A DNA stretch of 64,000 bases from Zerene cesonia (GCF_012273895.1 NW_024045133.1:62001-126000); one strand, 5' to 3'. Numbered from the stretch's first letter, positions 46,001 through 58,182 are shown. Program-made: numbers and translations. The notes: a model not told the origin generated them from the sequence alone.

Positions 46001-47750
46001 GTGGGGGTGTGGTACTTACCCGGTGCGAGCGGGCCCAATTCGTGCCGAAGCATGCTCGACTACCACATACAGATATGCCTTATTTTGATGGATAAGCTAT
46101 ATTATAGTACAGTTTCAGTAAGATGCATTCAGTATTTTTTGCTCGCCATTTGAAGCCTAACACATAAAAACACATAAGAGACATATTTTACAAATCTTAT
46201 GGCACTAGCTGTGTAACAACATACATTTAATTGAATGGTATAAAACTAAAGTCGAAACACACATTTAGAAAAAATTTATATAAATGACCCAAACATGACG
46301 TGTTAGTTTAAGACTCTCCCCCCCCCCCACTCACCAGCAGCCCTCTGCAGTTGCGCGCGTATCGCCCGCGCCCTCGCCTGCAGCTCGAGCAGCTCGAGCA
46401 CGGTGAGGCCGGCCCGCGACGCCCGTGGGTCTTCGCCCTCGCGCGTCGGGCTCCGCTTGTGCTTCGTCTTGTGGTGCTTGTGTTTGTGCTGATCATGACA
46501 CAAATAGTAATTTATAGTTCACAAATTTGGGGGACATTTAGAAACTACGCCACACGAATTTTAAATTATTTCGACTCCTTCCACGTCCTGTAACAGGTCA
46601 CGATCCCTCTCCCACATTATGTGACATAACAATTATTCAAATTTTATACATGGAACGATAGAAAAAAAGCTGTTGTGTTGTCAAAATACATATGGAAATT
46701 ATTTCAATCAAGAAGCAGTTGTTACAAACAGAAGCAACCAAGAAATTTCTGCAGCTTCTCTTTTAACATTATATAAGAACATTTTTCATTTGGGGAGGTT
46801 CATAGAACACGTTCTTGATTTTTGTGACGAAATATTTCTAGTGGGGTTGCAGAAAGTGCAACACAGTGTGATAATAGGGAAAGAGAGGGTTGGTAAAAGC
46901 TGATATTTGTGTCAAATTCTATGAATGGCCGCGTAAAAATAATAATAGCACCAGAATGTTATGTACATTCAAATTAAATTTATTTGCAAGAATGTAGTTA
47001 CAAATTATAAATCTTAATACAATATTCTGCAGCTAATACATTCATAAATGAATCAACATACCTTTTTACTTTTCTTCTGGCTTGTCTCACTTAGTATCTC
47101 CTCGTCAGAGGATATGCTGTCCAGTGATATTGTCTCCATCCGTTCTGGAGATGAGCTAGATGACTCTGTGTTGGATGGTGGCTCTGCACCATCCAGTATT
47201 GCACAGAGACGCTTGGAACTTATCCCCAGCAGCTATACATATTTGTTATACAATATTAGTTGCCATATAAGATTTCATATGAAAGTGCTATGAGATTGAT
47301 TACATGCAGAACCTAAAGTTTTACGTAGAAATAACTATAAGCTATTAAATACTGTAACATGAAACTATTTATCTTAAAGATTTAATGCCTCACCAGACAT
47401 ATATAAAGAAATTTAAAGCTACTAAGCTAGCTCACTTATTAAATTGATGAGAAACAATTAATATGCCATTAGTATCTCAAGAATGTCACAGTAATGGGCT
47501 TAGTGCTATATTTCAAAACTAAAATCTAACCAACCTCTTCAGTGCATAATTCCTGCAGATCGTCAATGGATATATGTCGCACGCACTCCGGAGCCATAGC
47601 TCGTAGCTCCTTATGCTTCAAGACAGAAAATACTTGATGCATCAGTTCAACTCGATCATGAATATAGTAAGCTAAATCGTGTTCTTCATTTCGAGCCTGC
47701 GACGTTTCGGGCTCCTCCCGCTTTATTTTATGCCGTTTGAATCGTTTCAT
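43005..47750 (-). CDS. CAAP1: CAAP1-family nuclear protein with a long Lys/Asp/Glu-rich C-terminus, 5 exons
   Basis: Minus-strand exons 47750-47535, 47232-47062, 46488-46335, 45471-45340, 44755-43005, GT-AG and in phase, about 807 residues. Residues about 20-90 (YYIHDRVELMHQVFSVL, ELRAMAPE, IDDLQELCTEELLGISSKRL, AILDG) match the helical conserved region of caspase activity and apoptosis inhibitor 1. Exon 3 has LELLELQARARAIRAQL, the short helix near the C-terminus of vertebrate CAAP1. The final 1.75-kb exon is extra: a low-complexity, probably disordered region with basic patches (KKKKKEKKKKSKK), acidic patches, a Ser/Asp run, and a lysine-rich end. Vertebrate CAAP1 is under 400 residues. Anti-apoptotic activity is reported for the human protein; the role here is unknown. 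The start is the first ATG of the open frame; the gene is head-to-head with RPUSD1. Confidence 0.75.
44880..45010 (+). repeat. interspersed repeat, family F, shortened
   Basis: gactagcggtccgctccggcttcgcccgtggt to ttcaaacaaacactcttaagctttataaaattagtatagat. In CAAP1 intron 4. Confidence 0.5.
45162..45310 (-). mobile_element. Helitron-like non-autonomous element, copy 6, 3' truncated
   Basis: Minus-strand copy with 5' end TCCTACTGATATTATAAATG; sequence stops at the ttttatcccg segment, so hairpin and CTAG are missing. The 5' end lies 30 bases from the CAAP1 exon at 45340. Confidence 0.65.
45735..46070 (+). repeat. interspersed repeat, family D, near complete
   Basis: tatgttacagtcggcaatggagctggtgggacgcctgatggtaagcgctacc to gtgccgaagcatgctcgactaccac. 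In a CAAP1 intron, antisense to the gene. Confidence 0.6.
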
Positions 47751-48536
47751 GGCTCTCTTACTATGATTCAAACTTAGTGTTTCAAAGATTTGTGTTACTT
47801 TTATCAGATAAGTGTTTAGATATTTGCAAATAGGTACCCATTTGCAAAAATAAACAATACGTAAGGAAAATTTCGATTGACGTTGACAGTTAATGTCAAA
47901 TGCTCAAGTATAACCATATATAGTACAAAAAATATGTATGGCAATGTCTTTCTTACATTCGTTCAGGAATTATGAAAACAAATCATTTACATAATAATTA
48001 TTTCTATACATTTACTTTAATATACATATCTTTATCTTTTAGGAACCCATTTATAAGAAATAGTAATTGTACATTCTATTCAAATAATTATTCAATATAT
48101 ATTTTTAAAAGCAAATATATTATTTGCTTTTAATTTAGTACATATATTTTAATTTATCACATATATTTTCTTTGGTTTTCATTTCGTTTGTGTTTTGTCC
48201 AAAAAAAATTGAGTGCATCGTCAAATCATAATTGAGCATCAATCAAATCATCATTTAAAAAATACGTAAATTTCAAGATGTAAATTTTTCATTTCAGCAC
48301 AACATGCCCTTTGAAGAAATATTTGATTGTTGTTTCGATCGAGCAATACAGGTAGCATTTACAAAATTTCTTCTGAATTTATGTCCAAGGATATCCAAAG
48401 TCGTGCCGGCATTTCATTTAGGAAAAGGAATTTTCAAGAAAACACCAATTTTTGTAAGAATATCGTTCAGTTCTACAATGTACTAATTTTTGAACGATTT
48501 TCAAATTTTCGCGCGGTCACAACGTCTGTAAACAAA
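47751..48536. promoter_or_regulatory. head-to-head promoter region between CAAP1 and RPUSD1
   Basis: The start codons of two divergently transcribed genes lie 786 bases apart. The interval is AT-rich, contains no recognised interspersed repeat, and must hold both transcription starts. I see no clear TATA box or initiator that can be assigned. Confidence 0.5.
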
Positions 48537-51500
48537 ATGGCTGTCGAAAAATTATTTGAAAGTGATGATTTTCTTGTAGTTAACAAACCATACGATATGT
48601 ATATTAACTCTGACGATGCCAATGAAAAGGTATGTATATATAAAAAGTTATATAATTTCAAAGATACGATAAGAAAATGCTCGCAATATATTAAATATTG
48701 AGGTTATGTTATTGTTTTTTTTATAGCATCTGTTAGTGATGCGCTATTAGTATCGATTATTATTATGAGATAAAAGTATAGTAAGGTATTTTAAAATATA
48801 TAAATTACATGTTACTTTATATGTCCGCGATGGACCTCTACTACCACTCAGCCGATTTTAATCAAATTTACATACCTTATGCAGTTTGATCCAACTTAAA
48901 GATAGGATTTTTATATTATTCCAATTACGATAAATGACTCGGGCAAAGCCAGAACGCGCAGCAAGTATTATATAAGTACATTTATACAAATAGTATATTT
49001 ATTTATTTACACATATTAGAATTATTTATGCTTATAAAGGTGTAAGATGTAGTAAAGATTATTTTTAACACAGAATACAGTGACATGTCACATTGCATCG
49101 CACGATTCCCACCTGTCCACATCATCGAATCCACTATATTTCGTGCAGCGGCTCGATTACTCCACCAGCGGCGTATTGTGTATAGCGAAAAACAAAACAA
49201 CCGCAGCAAACGCGGGGAAATTATTCGAGAAGAGACTTACAAAAAAGTATTACATGGCTGTTGTCAGAGGACACCCTGAGTTTCAATTGGCTGAAATACG
49301 CTATGCAGTGGGTGTGTATAATTCATTAGACTTTAAATTAAAATATAAACGAGTTCGTTTTGAAGGTGTTTTTTAGTCAACAAGCTAAAGCTATGAAATA
49401 TTCAAGTCGCATAAAAAATAAGAAAAAGAAAAGATAATGTAATATTTCAATTAAAAAATTTTGTTTTAAGCCCATAAGGCTACTAAATATTTGAACATTT
49501 CAAAAGTATAGTGTATACCCGCATCATTAGTAATGATGTAATGATTCATTACATCAAGTTCCGTCTCATCGATTTATTTTTATTGTTTGAAATATTTCAA
49601 TACTCAACTACAATTCACCTATACATTGTAGTAGTTCAATATTTATTTTATTTACATTTAAAAATCTTTTTGCACAGACCAATCAATCCAAACCTAGCTA
49701 CCATATATGATTAGTGATTTTTATGTCATCATCGGCAATGGAGCTGGTGGGTCGCCTGATAGTAAGTGCTACCACCGCCCTTGAACATTTGGAGAGACGT
49801 AAGGTCGATTACAGATCTTAAGCATCTACAAATGGATTGCCGACTTTCAAGAAAGGGATTGAGAAAGAATTGACGAGAGGAATAAAGAAAAGGACTGGAA
49901 AAGGAAGAATATGGACCTTTAATATAATTGTCCTGTATTCGAATCGTCAGGTACAGACCAGTCGCCGCACAACGGGCACCGTATGTCCGTCGTGACGAGC
50001 GCCGCCAGCGCTTGCGGCGGCTCGCGGCCGGCGCACACGCGGCTGCTCGTCTTGGAGACCGGGTATTATGGCGGCGATCCCGTTGCCGTCGTCTTGTTGA
50101 AGCCTATAACTGGTGTGTTGTTTGAGAAATTTCGAAAGAATAGAAAAAAAAAATTATCACGAGGCGGGATTCGAACTCGCGTCTTTTTTTACGTCATAGT
50201 CGACAATGGAGCTGGTGGGTCGGCTGATGCTAAGCGCTGCCACCGCCCATAAACATTTGGAGAGGAGTAAGGTCAATTGCAGACCTTACGCCTCTACAAA
50301 TGGATTGCCGACTTTAAATTGGAAAGGGATTAAGAAAGGATAGACGTAGGGAACGAAGGAAAAGACTGGAACGGGTAAGGAAAAGGATATAGGCCTCTGG
50401 CTCCCCCACTTACCGTACGAAACACAACAGTAAGCAATTATTTCACGCCGGTTTTCGGTGAGGGTGTGGTACTTCCCCGGTGTGATCTGGACCAATTCGT
50501 GCCCAAGTGTGCTCGACTCCCACAAAAAAAATATGCATTACAAATATCTTTTTGCTGAAACTGAATTCTGTACTTACACAGAAATAAATATAGAAGGCTA
50601 TATATGGTAACAAAAATCTAAAATTTACCCATACAAGATACTTACTCTATACCAGTCACTCTGCGTGTAGGGTTATTTGAAAAGAACCGAATGAAAATGT
50701 GGAATTTAAACAGATTTGCATATAGTATTTTCTTGTGTTTGATTTTACGCGACTATTATACATTTAGAAATTAAAAACTTTTTAACGGATTTTAAGTTTT
50801 CAGTCCACCTTGACCACGCTCGCTGTAAAGTGTTCGAAACGTCGGGATAATAATAATATAATGAATAAATCTCTTTTAAAATCCATTAAAAAGTTTTTCA
50901 TTTCTAGATTTGCATATGTTAAATAATAATTTAACACACGCATATACCAGGTCGTCGTCATCAACTCCGCGTGCACTGTCACGCGATAGGTCACACGATA
51001 CTCGGCGACTACACGTACAGCGATCGAGGCGATATAGCCCCTCACAGGATGTTCCTGCATGCTACTAGGTGAGCTTTCATTACATAATCTTTTTTACGTC
51101 ACAGCGGGCAACTGAGCTGGTGATTCCCCTGATGGTAAGCGATCACCGCCCATGAACAGAGCAGAGGTAAATGTGCGCAAATGTGCTGCCCGTTTTAAGG
51201 GTAAGGGGTTAAAAAAGGATTGGCGATTGGGAAGTAGGAATGGACTGGGAAAGGTACTCTTAGAGGACTCGTAAACGGAGTTTTACACATCACCCGCCTT
51301 AATAAATTGCCAATATTGAAATTTGGTCGCTTTTACTGAACTGTACAAGTTGATATCCTATTTCACTACTATGTATAGATTTAGACCCAGGAAGGACAAA
51401 CGATAGATTTTTGTCCGAAATCCTACGGAAACGGATACTATACATAGAGGGGGAAGAAAGCTAGTATTGCATAATATTATGCCTAAGGGCCCTCTTTATA

Positions 51501-51796
51501 ACATTTCTCATTTATACAGCATTTCAATGCTATAAAACAAAATCAATATTTCATATATTACAATAGCATATAAATTGATTAATCTTATTTTCAGATTGGT
51601 CTTACCTCTACAACAAAAACCATTAGACATACAGACTTCCGAACCTTTCTTCAATGATCCAGAGTTTACTGCCAAATGGAAGTCTCTACGCGTTTTCTAC
51701 AAATACAGAAATAAAGAGGAATTGGTCGCCGCTTGCGATGATATTGATAGACAATATATCATTGGCGTAAAATATAAAGATTTCAGCATTCAATAA
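48537..51796 (+). CDS. RPUSD1: RPUSD1-like RNA pseudouridine synthase (RluA family), 5 exons, complete
   Basis: Exons 48537-48629, 49074-49311, 49951-50112, 50951-51068, 51595-51796; all GT-AG with matching phase, about 270 residues. Motifs in order: DDFLVVNKPYDM near the N-terminus, the catalytic motif RLDYSTSG with the nucleophilic Asp (about residue 59), YYMAVVRGH, LLLKPITGRRHQLRVHC (the RluA-family GRxHQ(I/L)R motif) and ILGDYTY. These identify an RluA-type synthase that isomerises uridine to pseudouridine in RNA; the RNA target of RPUSD1 is not firmly known. At exon 2 the nearer acceptor (49080) would start with an in-frame TGA, so the upstream AG at 49073 must be used. AATAAA overlaps the stop codon (51792-51797). 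No clear mitochondrial presequence if the first conserved ATG is used; the frame is open upstream to 48327. Confidence 0.85.
49725..49920 (+). repeat. interspersed repeat, family D, partial
   Basis: cggcaatggagctggtgggtcgcctgatagtaag to agaatatggacctt; ends 30 bases before RPUSD1 exon 3. Confidence 0.55.
50131..50187 (-). mobile_element. short tRNA-like SINE, type C, truncated
   Basis: gaatagaaaaaaaaaattatcacgaggc and the B-box part gattcgaactcgcgtc are present; the A-box half is replaced by the repeat that begins at 50188. Confidence 0.55.
50188..50525 (+). repeat. interspersed repeat, family D, near complete
   Basis: tacgtcatagtcgacaatggagctgg to gtgctcgactcccac. It begins inside a truncated type C SINE. 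Confidence 0.6.
50724..50905. mobile_element. fold-back element with 12-bp target duplication
   Basis: About 182 bases of the same fold-back family, in an intron of the RPUSD1-like gene. The 12-mer agatttgcatat occurs at 50712-50723 and again, identical, at 50906-50917, flanking the element directly. Confidence 0.65.
51090..51270 (+). repeat. interspersed repeat, family D, partial
   Basis: tacgtcacagcgggcaactgagctggtgattcccctgatgg to gggaaggactgg-like purine stretch. It starts 22 bases after RPUSD1 exon 4. Confidence 0.5.
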
Positions 51797-51797
51797 A
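51792..51797 (+). other. polyadenylation signal overlapping the RPUSD1 stop codon
   Basis: AATAAA reads through the TAA stop (CAA TAA ATT), implying a very short 3' untranslated region. Confidence 0.5.
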
Positions 51798-51998
51798 TTA
51801 TGTGGTCATTTTAATATGTTTTGTTATTCACAAGCGTCCGAGTATATTTATGAAACATCCCTAGATGCCCTAATAATATTATAATTAATACGAGAGTAAA
51901 ACTTTTAAGAAAGAAGGCAGGAGCAAAGTCTAAATTAAAGTTGTCAAATTCTGACAGTAACCGGGAAAAATTTAATATAATTCGAAATCGCTGCAATA

Positions 51999-52998
51999 NN
52001 NNNNNNNNNNNNNNNNNNNNNNNNNNNNNNNNNNNNNNNNNNNNNNNNNNNNNNNNNNNNNNNNNNNNNNNNNNNNNNNNNNNNNNNNNNNNNNNNNNNN
52101 NNNNNNNNNNNNNNNNNNNNNNNNNNNNNNNNNNNNNNNNNNNNNNNNNNNNNNNNNNNNNNNNNNNNNNNNNNNNNNNNNNNNNNNNNNNNNNNNNNNN
52201 NNNNNNNNNNNNNNNNNNNNNNNNNNNNNNNNNNNNNNNNNNNNNNNNNNNNNNNNNNNNNNNNNNNNNNNNNNNNNNNNNNNNNNNNNNNNNNNNNNNN
52301 NNNNNNNNNNNNNNNNNNNNNNNNNNNNNNNNNNNNNNNNNNNNNNNNNNNNNNNNNNNNNNNNNNNNNNNNNNNNNNNNNNNNNNNNNNNNNNNNNNNN
52401 NNNNNNNNNNNNNNNNNNNNNNNNNNNNNNNNNNNNNNNNNNNNNNNNNNNNNNNNNNNNNNNNNNNNNNNNNNNNNNNNNNNNNNNNNNNNNNNNNNNN
52501 NNNNNNNNNNNNNNNNNNNNNNNNNNNNNNNNNNNNNNNNNNNNNNNNNNNNNNNNNNNNNNNNNNNNNNNNNNNNNNNNNNNNNNNNNNNNNNNNNNNN
52601 NNNNNNNNNNNNNNNNNNNNNNNNNNNNNNNNNNNNNNNNNNNNNNNNNNNNNNNNNNNNNNNNNNNNNNNNNNNNNNNNNNNNNNNNNNNNNNNNNNNN
52701 NNNNNNNNNNNNNNNNNNNNNNNNNNNNNNNNNNNNNNNNNNNNNNNNNNNNNNNNNNNNNNNNNNNNNNNNNNNNNNNNNNNNNNNNNNNNNNNNNNNN
52801 NNNNNNNNNNNNNNNNNNNNNNNNNNNNNNNNNNNNNNNNNNNNNNNNNNNNNNNNNNNNNNNNNNNNNNNNNNNNNNNNNNNNNNNNNNNNNNNNNNNN
52901 NNNNNNNNNNNNNNNNNNNNNNNNNNNNNNNNNNNNNNNNNNNNNNNNNNNNNNNNNNNNNNNNNNNNNNNNNNNNNNNNNNNNNNNNNNNNNNNNNN
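51999..52998. other. assembly gap (1000 N), left edge of second inverted contig
   Basis: Lies 200 bases after the RPUSD1 stop. Confidence 0.95.
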
Positions 52999-53752
52999 CT
53001 TTTACGGCTGGTTCGATCTTCACACAGCCAACCCTCCTCTTTTCTCATACGGGCTTGGGACCGTCAATGGCAGAGTAATTGAATGAACTAATGTTTGAGT
53101 TTGATAAGTAGTACAAGGTACTCTTAGGTACCTCTAGCAATATACAGATTTACAGGTAACTAAACTAGCATCTATGATTATTTATTTTCAAACAGTAGCC
53201 ACTACCCACTGCATAGTCAAACTAAATTCCCACGAGAATGAAATGTTTCACTGTGGACAAGAATATGTTAATCTTTCGCATGGTAACTATAGGCAGATAT
53301 AAAAATCAGATCATAAAATCGCTTTATTGCAATGTGAAAGCAAGATAAACAAACAAACACAAAATTTTGTTATAACATTAATATGGATTTCATTCAACAT
53401 CCCATTTATTAGGAACTATCCTTAGGAATGGGAGGATGAACTATCTGATCTTAATATTATAAGCAAATCTGCATCTTAGTATATTAAATTTGATTTAAAA
53501 CAATTGACTTAATTTATTTATCTATTGCTGTTAGTAAAATGGTTATTATACATACATTTTTCAAGGAATTCAGATTTCGCTACAAATTTATAGATAATAT
53601 ATGAGCTAATTTGAAATTAATCGATAATATCACAATACAATTTGTTCATTGTTTATTATTCATTAATACGCTTACAAACGACATTATTTTGGTAAATACA
53701 GTTACACTACTCAATAAAATAAAGATTATATATATTTCTTTGGGAAACCTAC

Positions 53753-53857
53753 CGCAATTTCATTCACTATTTGTTTGAAAAAATAATAAACATTAGAATC
53801 ACGAATGCACGATAATTTGCGCCCAGAACACAGACAGGCGGAACATAGCGCGCTCAT
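53753..53857 (-). CDS. first exon of the ZAD zinc-finger gene, in an inverted contig
   Basis: Minus-strand ATG at 53857, 35 codons, ending GCG before a GTAGGT donor. It begins MSALCSACLCSGRKL, the first Cys pair (CxxC) and start of the ZAD domain in its lepidopteran form. The second Cys pair of a ZAD (ICWECCALL) opens the exon at 56145 on the plus strand, and both exons meet in phase 0. The contig 52999-54638 is bounded by 1000-N gaps; turning it over puts this exon upstream of and collinear with the rest. Confidence 0.75.
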
Positions 53858-54350
53858 TGCGATTTTTTTAAATATATGAATAGTTTTATGATTATTCAAG
53901 TAATCTATTTTGTATAAAACACTTCAAAAAATCAATTTTTTATTTTGTTTAAAAATCCCTAGCGTCCTTTCAAAATCCTAAACGTCACTGTCATTGCATA
54001 CTGCACAACAGCAAAGCAATGAGCTAAAACAGTTGACGTTCAGTGCAGCTGTACCGGTAGTTGTAATAAGTAACAATACCGATTTTTGTACAGGATATAA
54101 AATGAAATTTTATTCTTTTTAACAATCTTTGTCTTTTTTCTTCACGTCATAAAAGTAGAAGAGTGTGTTTATTTGATTGAACGCACTGTTTTCAGGATAT
54201 GAATTGAAAATTTATTTTTAGGAGCACTAATAAGGAAAGTTTAAATAATATTATTTTGGGGAGCAGACAAATATGTGTCTATCAGAGTGTCTATTAAAGA
54301 CGATGTTATATTAATTTCTATGTTTCTGTAGTTTCTACAAAGTAGGAAAA

Positions 54351-54517
54351 TCCTACTAATATTATAAATGCGAGTTTGTAAGGATGTGTGTTTTTGTTGC
54401 TCTTTGCCATGAAATTTGGTACTTAGCTGGACAACTGGAATAATATATAGGCAACGTTTATCCCGATATTCCTATAGGATATGGACTTACGCAGGTGAAA
54501 CCGCGGGGCGCAGCTAG
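54351..54517 (+). mobile_element. Helitron-like non-autonomous element, copy 7
   Basis: TCCTACTAATATTATAAATG start, internal deletion after ttgctcttt, 3' end ccgcggggcgcagCTAGt. In the contig thought to be inverted. Confidence 0.7.
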
Positions 54518-54638
54518 TACTATATACTCTCGTATTTATTTATTTATTTATTTATTTATGATCCTTTATTGTACAAACTTAGAAACAACAAGAACACAGT
54601 AAACAGAAAAGACATCGTTTGTACAAGAGGCGGCCTTA

Positions 54639-55638
54639 NNNNNNNNNNNNNNNNNNNNNNNNNNNNNNNNNNNNNNNNNNNNNNNNNNNNNNNNNNNNNN
54701 NNNNNNNNNNNNNNNNNNNNNNNNNNNNNNNNNNNNNNNNNNNNNNNNNNNNNNNNNNNNNNNNNNNNNNNNNNNNNNNNNNNNNNNNNNNNNNNNNNNN
54801 NNNNNNNNNNNNNNNNNNNNNNNNNNNNNNNNNNNNNNNNNNNNNNNNNNNNNNNNNNNNNNNNNNNNNNNNNNNNNNNNNNNNNNNNNNNNNNNNNNNN
54901 NNNNNNNNNNNNNNNNNNNNNNNNNNNNNNNNNNNNNNNNNNNNNNNNNNNNNNNNNNNNNNNNNNNNNNNNNNNNNNNNNNNNNNNNNNNNNNNNNNNN
55001 NNNNNNNNNNNNNNNNNNNNNNNNNNNNNNNNNNNNNNNNNNNNNNNNNNNNNNNNNNNNNNNNNNNNNNNNNNNNNNNNNNNNNNNNNNNNNNNNNNNN
55101 NNNNNNNNNNNNNNNNNNNNNNNNNNNNNNNNNNNNNNNNNNNNNNNNNNNNNNNNNNNNNNNNNNNNNNNNNNNNNNNNNNNNNNNNNNNNNNNNNNNN
55201 NNNNNNNNNNNNNNNNNNNNNNNNNNNNNNNNNNNNNNNNNNNNNNNNNNNNNNNNNNNNNNNNNNNNNNNNNNNNNNNNNNNNNNNNNNNNNNNNNNNN
55301 NNNNNNNNNNNNNNNNNNNNNNNNNNNNNNNNNNNNNNNNNNNNNNNNNNNNNNNNNNNNNNNNNNNNNNNNNNNNNNNNNNNNNNNNNNNNNNNNNNNN
55401 NNNNNNNNNNNNNNNNNNNNNNNNNNNNNNNNNNNNNNNNNNNNNNNNNNNNNNNNNNNNNNNNNNNNNNNNNNNNNNNNNNNNNNNNNNNNNNNNNNNN
55501 NNNNNNNNNNNNNNNNNNNNNNNNNNNNNNNNNNNNNNNNNNNNNNNNNNNNNNNNNNNNNNNNNNNNNNNNNNNNNNNNNNNNNNNNNNNNNNNNNNNN
55601 NNNNNNNNNNNNNNNNNNNNNNNNNNNNNNNNNNNNNN
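54639..55638. other. assembly gap (1000 N), right edge of second inverted contig
   Basis: Preceded by a (TTTA)n run at 54535-54559 and a stretch tgatcctttattgtacaaac...ggcggcctta that looks like a LINE 3' end. Confidence 0.95.
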
Positions 55639-55895
55639 GCACCAACCAACATGCTGCTGAATGTCCCACACAGGAGACAGATTGTAGCATTAAAGAATAA
55701 TTAACAAAAAAAAAAATTCAATTACTCTTCATATTTATTGATTGGAGATGTAACAGAAATAATAACAGCAGTTTATTTAAATTTTGGATTCACAGTGACC
55801 ACAAATAGAAAAAAGATACACTCACTTGTATATTATCTTTTGTAAAGTATTACCATAGAAGATCTTGTGTTTATAAAATTTGATATAATCCTACT

Positions 55896-56078
55896 TCCTA
55901 CTAATATTATAAATGCAAAAGTTTGTAAGGATGTGTGTTTGTTTGTTGCTCTTTCACGGAAAATAGCTGAACTGATTGCAATGAAATTTGGTACGTATAC
56001 AGCTGGACAACTGGAATAACATATAGGAAATTTTTACCCTGGTATTCCTACGGGATACAGACTTACGCGGGTGAAACA
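55896..56078 (+). mobile_element. Helitron-like non-autonomous element, copy 8, 3' truncated
   Basis: TCCTACTAATATTATAAATG start; stops within the hairpin (cgcgggtgaaaca). It ends about 65 bases before ZAD exon 2. Confidence 0.65.
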
Positions 56079-56144
56079 CTTACACAAATAGAAGCACTTT
56101 TCAATCATCATAGCATCGTTTAAACATTTACATCTTCCTTCCAG

Positions 56145-58182
56145 GCACCAGAAGAAATGCAGCAGCTAGCTCAAATCTGCTGGGAGTGCTGTGCTCTCCT
56201 GCGCAAGTACCAGGCCTTCCAGCAGCAAGTCAAGTGCTGCTACGTTGAGTTGCTTATGTGCTTGCAATCGGTGAGTTATATATATATTATTATAAAACAA
56301 TTATTATCTTATAAGTCACTAGCTTTTGGTGTCCCATGCATTATTTTCAGAGTAGTGTTTGTATGTTATTATACATATAACTCTCATGGGAGGCCTGTGT
56401 TTTAGCAGTGAGAACATATATGATAATAATGATGATATAATACATATAAGCCTTCCTTCAAATTCAATCAATCTATCTATTAAAAAAATGCCTTCAAAAA
56501 CCCATTGTGTAGTTTTTGTAAAATATATTATGAGTGTATTCTATACTAAGTTAGAGAATCGCATAATTCTTGTTTTTTTTTTTGATATAGGACAATGTCA
56601 AATTTCAATGTCAATTGACAATTGCAATCAGTCACGATAGTCAATATTGTGAGATAACAAATTTTTTTTTGCAGAATCCTTCAATACAACCCACTCTAGC
56701 AAGGCCGTCCCACCTTCAAATTCACAAGGACACCTCAATATCCATCCCGCTCATAGTCAAGAGTGAGTTTGAGGACGACGTGAAACTTGAGTTGAGTGAC
56801 ACTCACTGCGAGGAGACGTTCGTCGACGAGTTGAGTGAGGTCTGGCCGGAGAAGAAGGTGTGTTTCTAGTTTATGTTGAACTAGCTTTGTGCCCGCGGGT
56901 TCGCTCGCGTTGTTACAAACTTAACAAATCGTTGACTAAAATATTGCTGGAAAATCACATTGTCCATGGGTGAAAGTATCACGGACTGTATATAGCGGAC
57001 TGACGGACAGACGTAGCGGATGATTTGATTTTATAATATGTAGTGAGCTAGTTCTGCCGCAGCACTTCCATGGTAATAACCAGATAAAAGGTAGCCGATG
57101 TGAGTAGATGATGGGAAACTATAATTTTTGTCTGTACCAAATAACATACATTTGTAATCAGCTGTTTTAGCTAAACGAGTAGCAAACATTCTTATAAACT
57201 NNNNNNNNNNTTCATATACTTCTAGTATATATTTTTTTTATAAAACTTTCAGGTGAAAAAGAAGATAAAAAAGAAGGTGAAATTGAAAAAGGTCAAGCAA
57301 AAGAAAGAAATCGTACCCGACAGTGATCCTGAGCCAACAGACTTCGACAACCGCGTCGCGAGTGAAGACGCCGAGTTTAATGAGAAAAAGTGTGAGTTTA
57401 GCGAGAAGAACTGTGAGTTTAGTGAGAAAAACTGTGAGTTCGATCAGAAAAAGTGTGAGTTCGGTGACAAGAATTGTGAGTTCAAGTGCGATCAGTGCGT
57501 CGGTGTTTTCAGCACGGAAATTGAATTGAAGAAACATTTGGAAGAGCATGTCATCAGCGAGGTGAGTTACCAACTTATTTTAATAAGATAAGAAATTTTC
57601 GTTTTTAGGTTGTTTATAGCATTTAAATGCTTTATTAATGAGAAGTTATGAAAGACTAGAAAAAAAAATTATCACGAGGCGGGATTCGAAGTTCGAACCC
57701 GCGTCGTTTTGTCAAACCGTAGCAAATACCGTTTTTTTTTTTTCTATTCTTTAACTGAACCAACTGTAACTGAACCAACAGATTGTTCTGAAATAGTTGC
57801 TTAAAAAGGATTTTGACAAATTCTTGCCCAAGGAGATGAAATAATGGAAAAAGAAAAGTTTTTAGGTAATTACATACTTAAATTTCCATAGATTCTCACA
57901 CTGACTCACTATAACTTAGTGTAGTATCTCTCTTATACTTAAATTAGTTTTAAGTTCTTTTTCGTTTTAGTAAATTGGTGTCTAATTTTTTTTAAGTCAT
58001 AATATATAAATATAATAATTTCCTTCCCTTCTATATACAGAAGGCGGAGGTGGGGCGAAAGCCTAAAACGCGCAACACCGAAGCCCTGCCGGAGCGGCCG
58101 CAGTGCGTCGAGTGCGGGAAGCTGTTCAGTTCGAGAAAGACCTATAGATATCATCTCAAGTGAGTGTACACAAACACACACA

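Noticed and set aside
46673..46903. 76-codon plus-strand open frame inside a CAAP1 intron
   Set aside because: Soluble-looking peptide but no start context, no family match and no signals; length is within chance for this region.
49080..49376. Start of the pseudouridine synthase at the internal ATG near 49085
   Set aside because: The conserved N-terminal segment DDFLVVNKP lies in the exon at 48537, which joins in phase.
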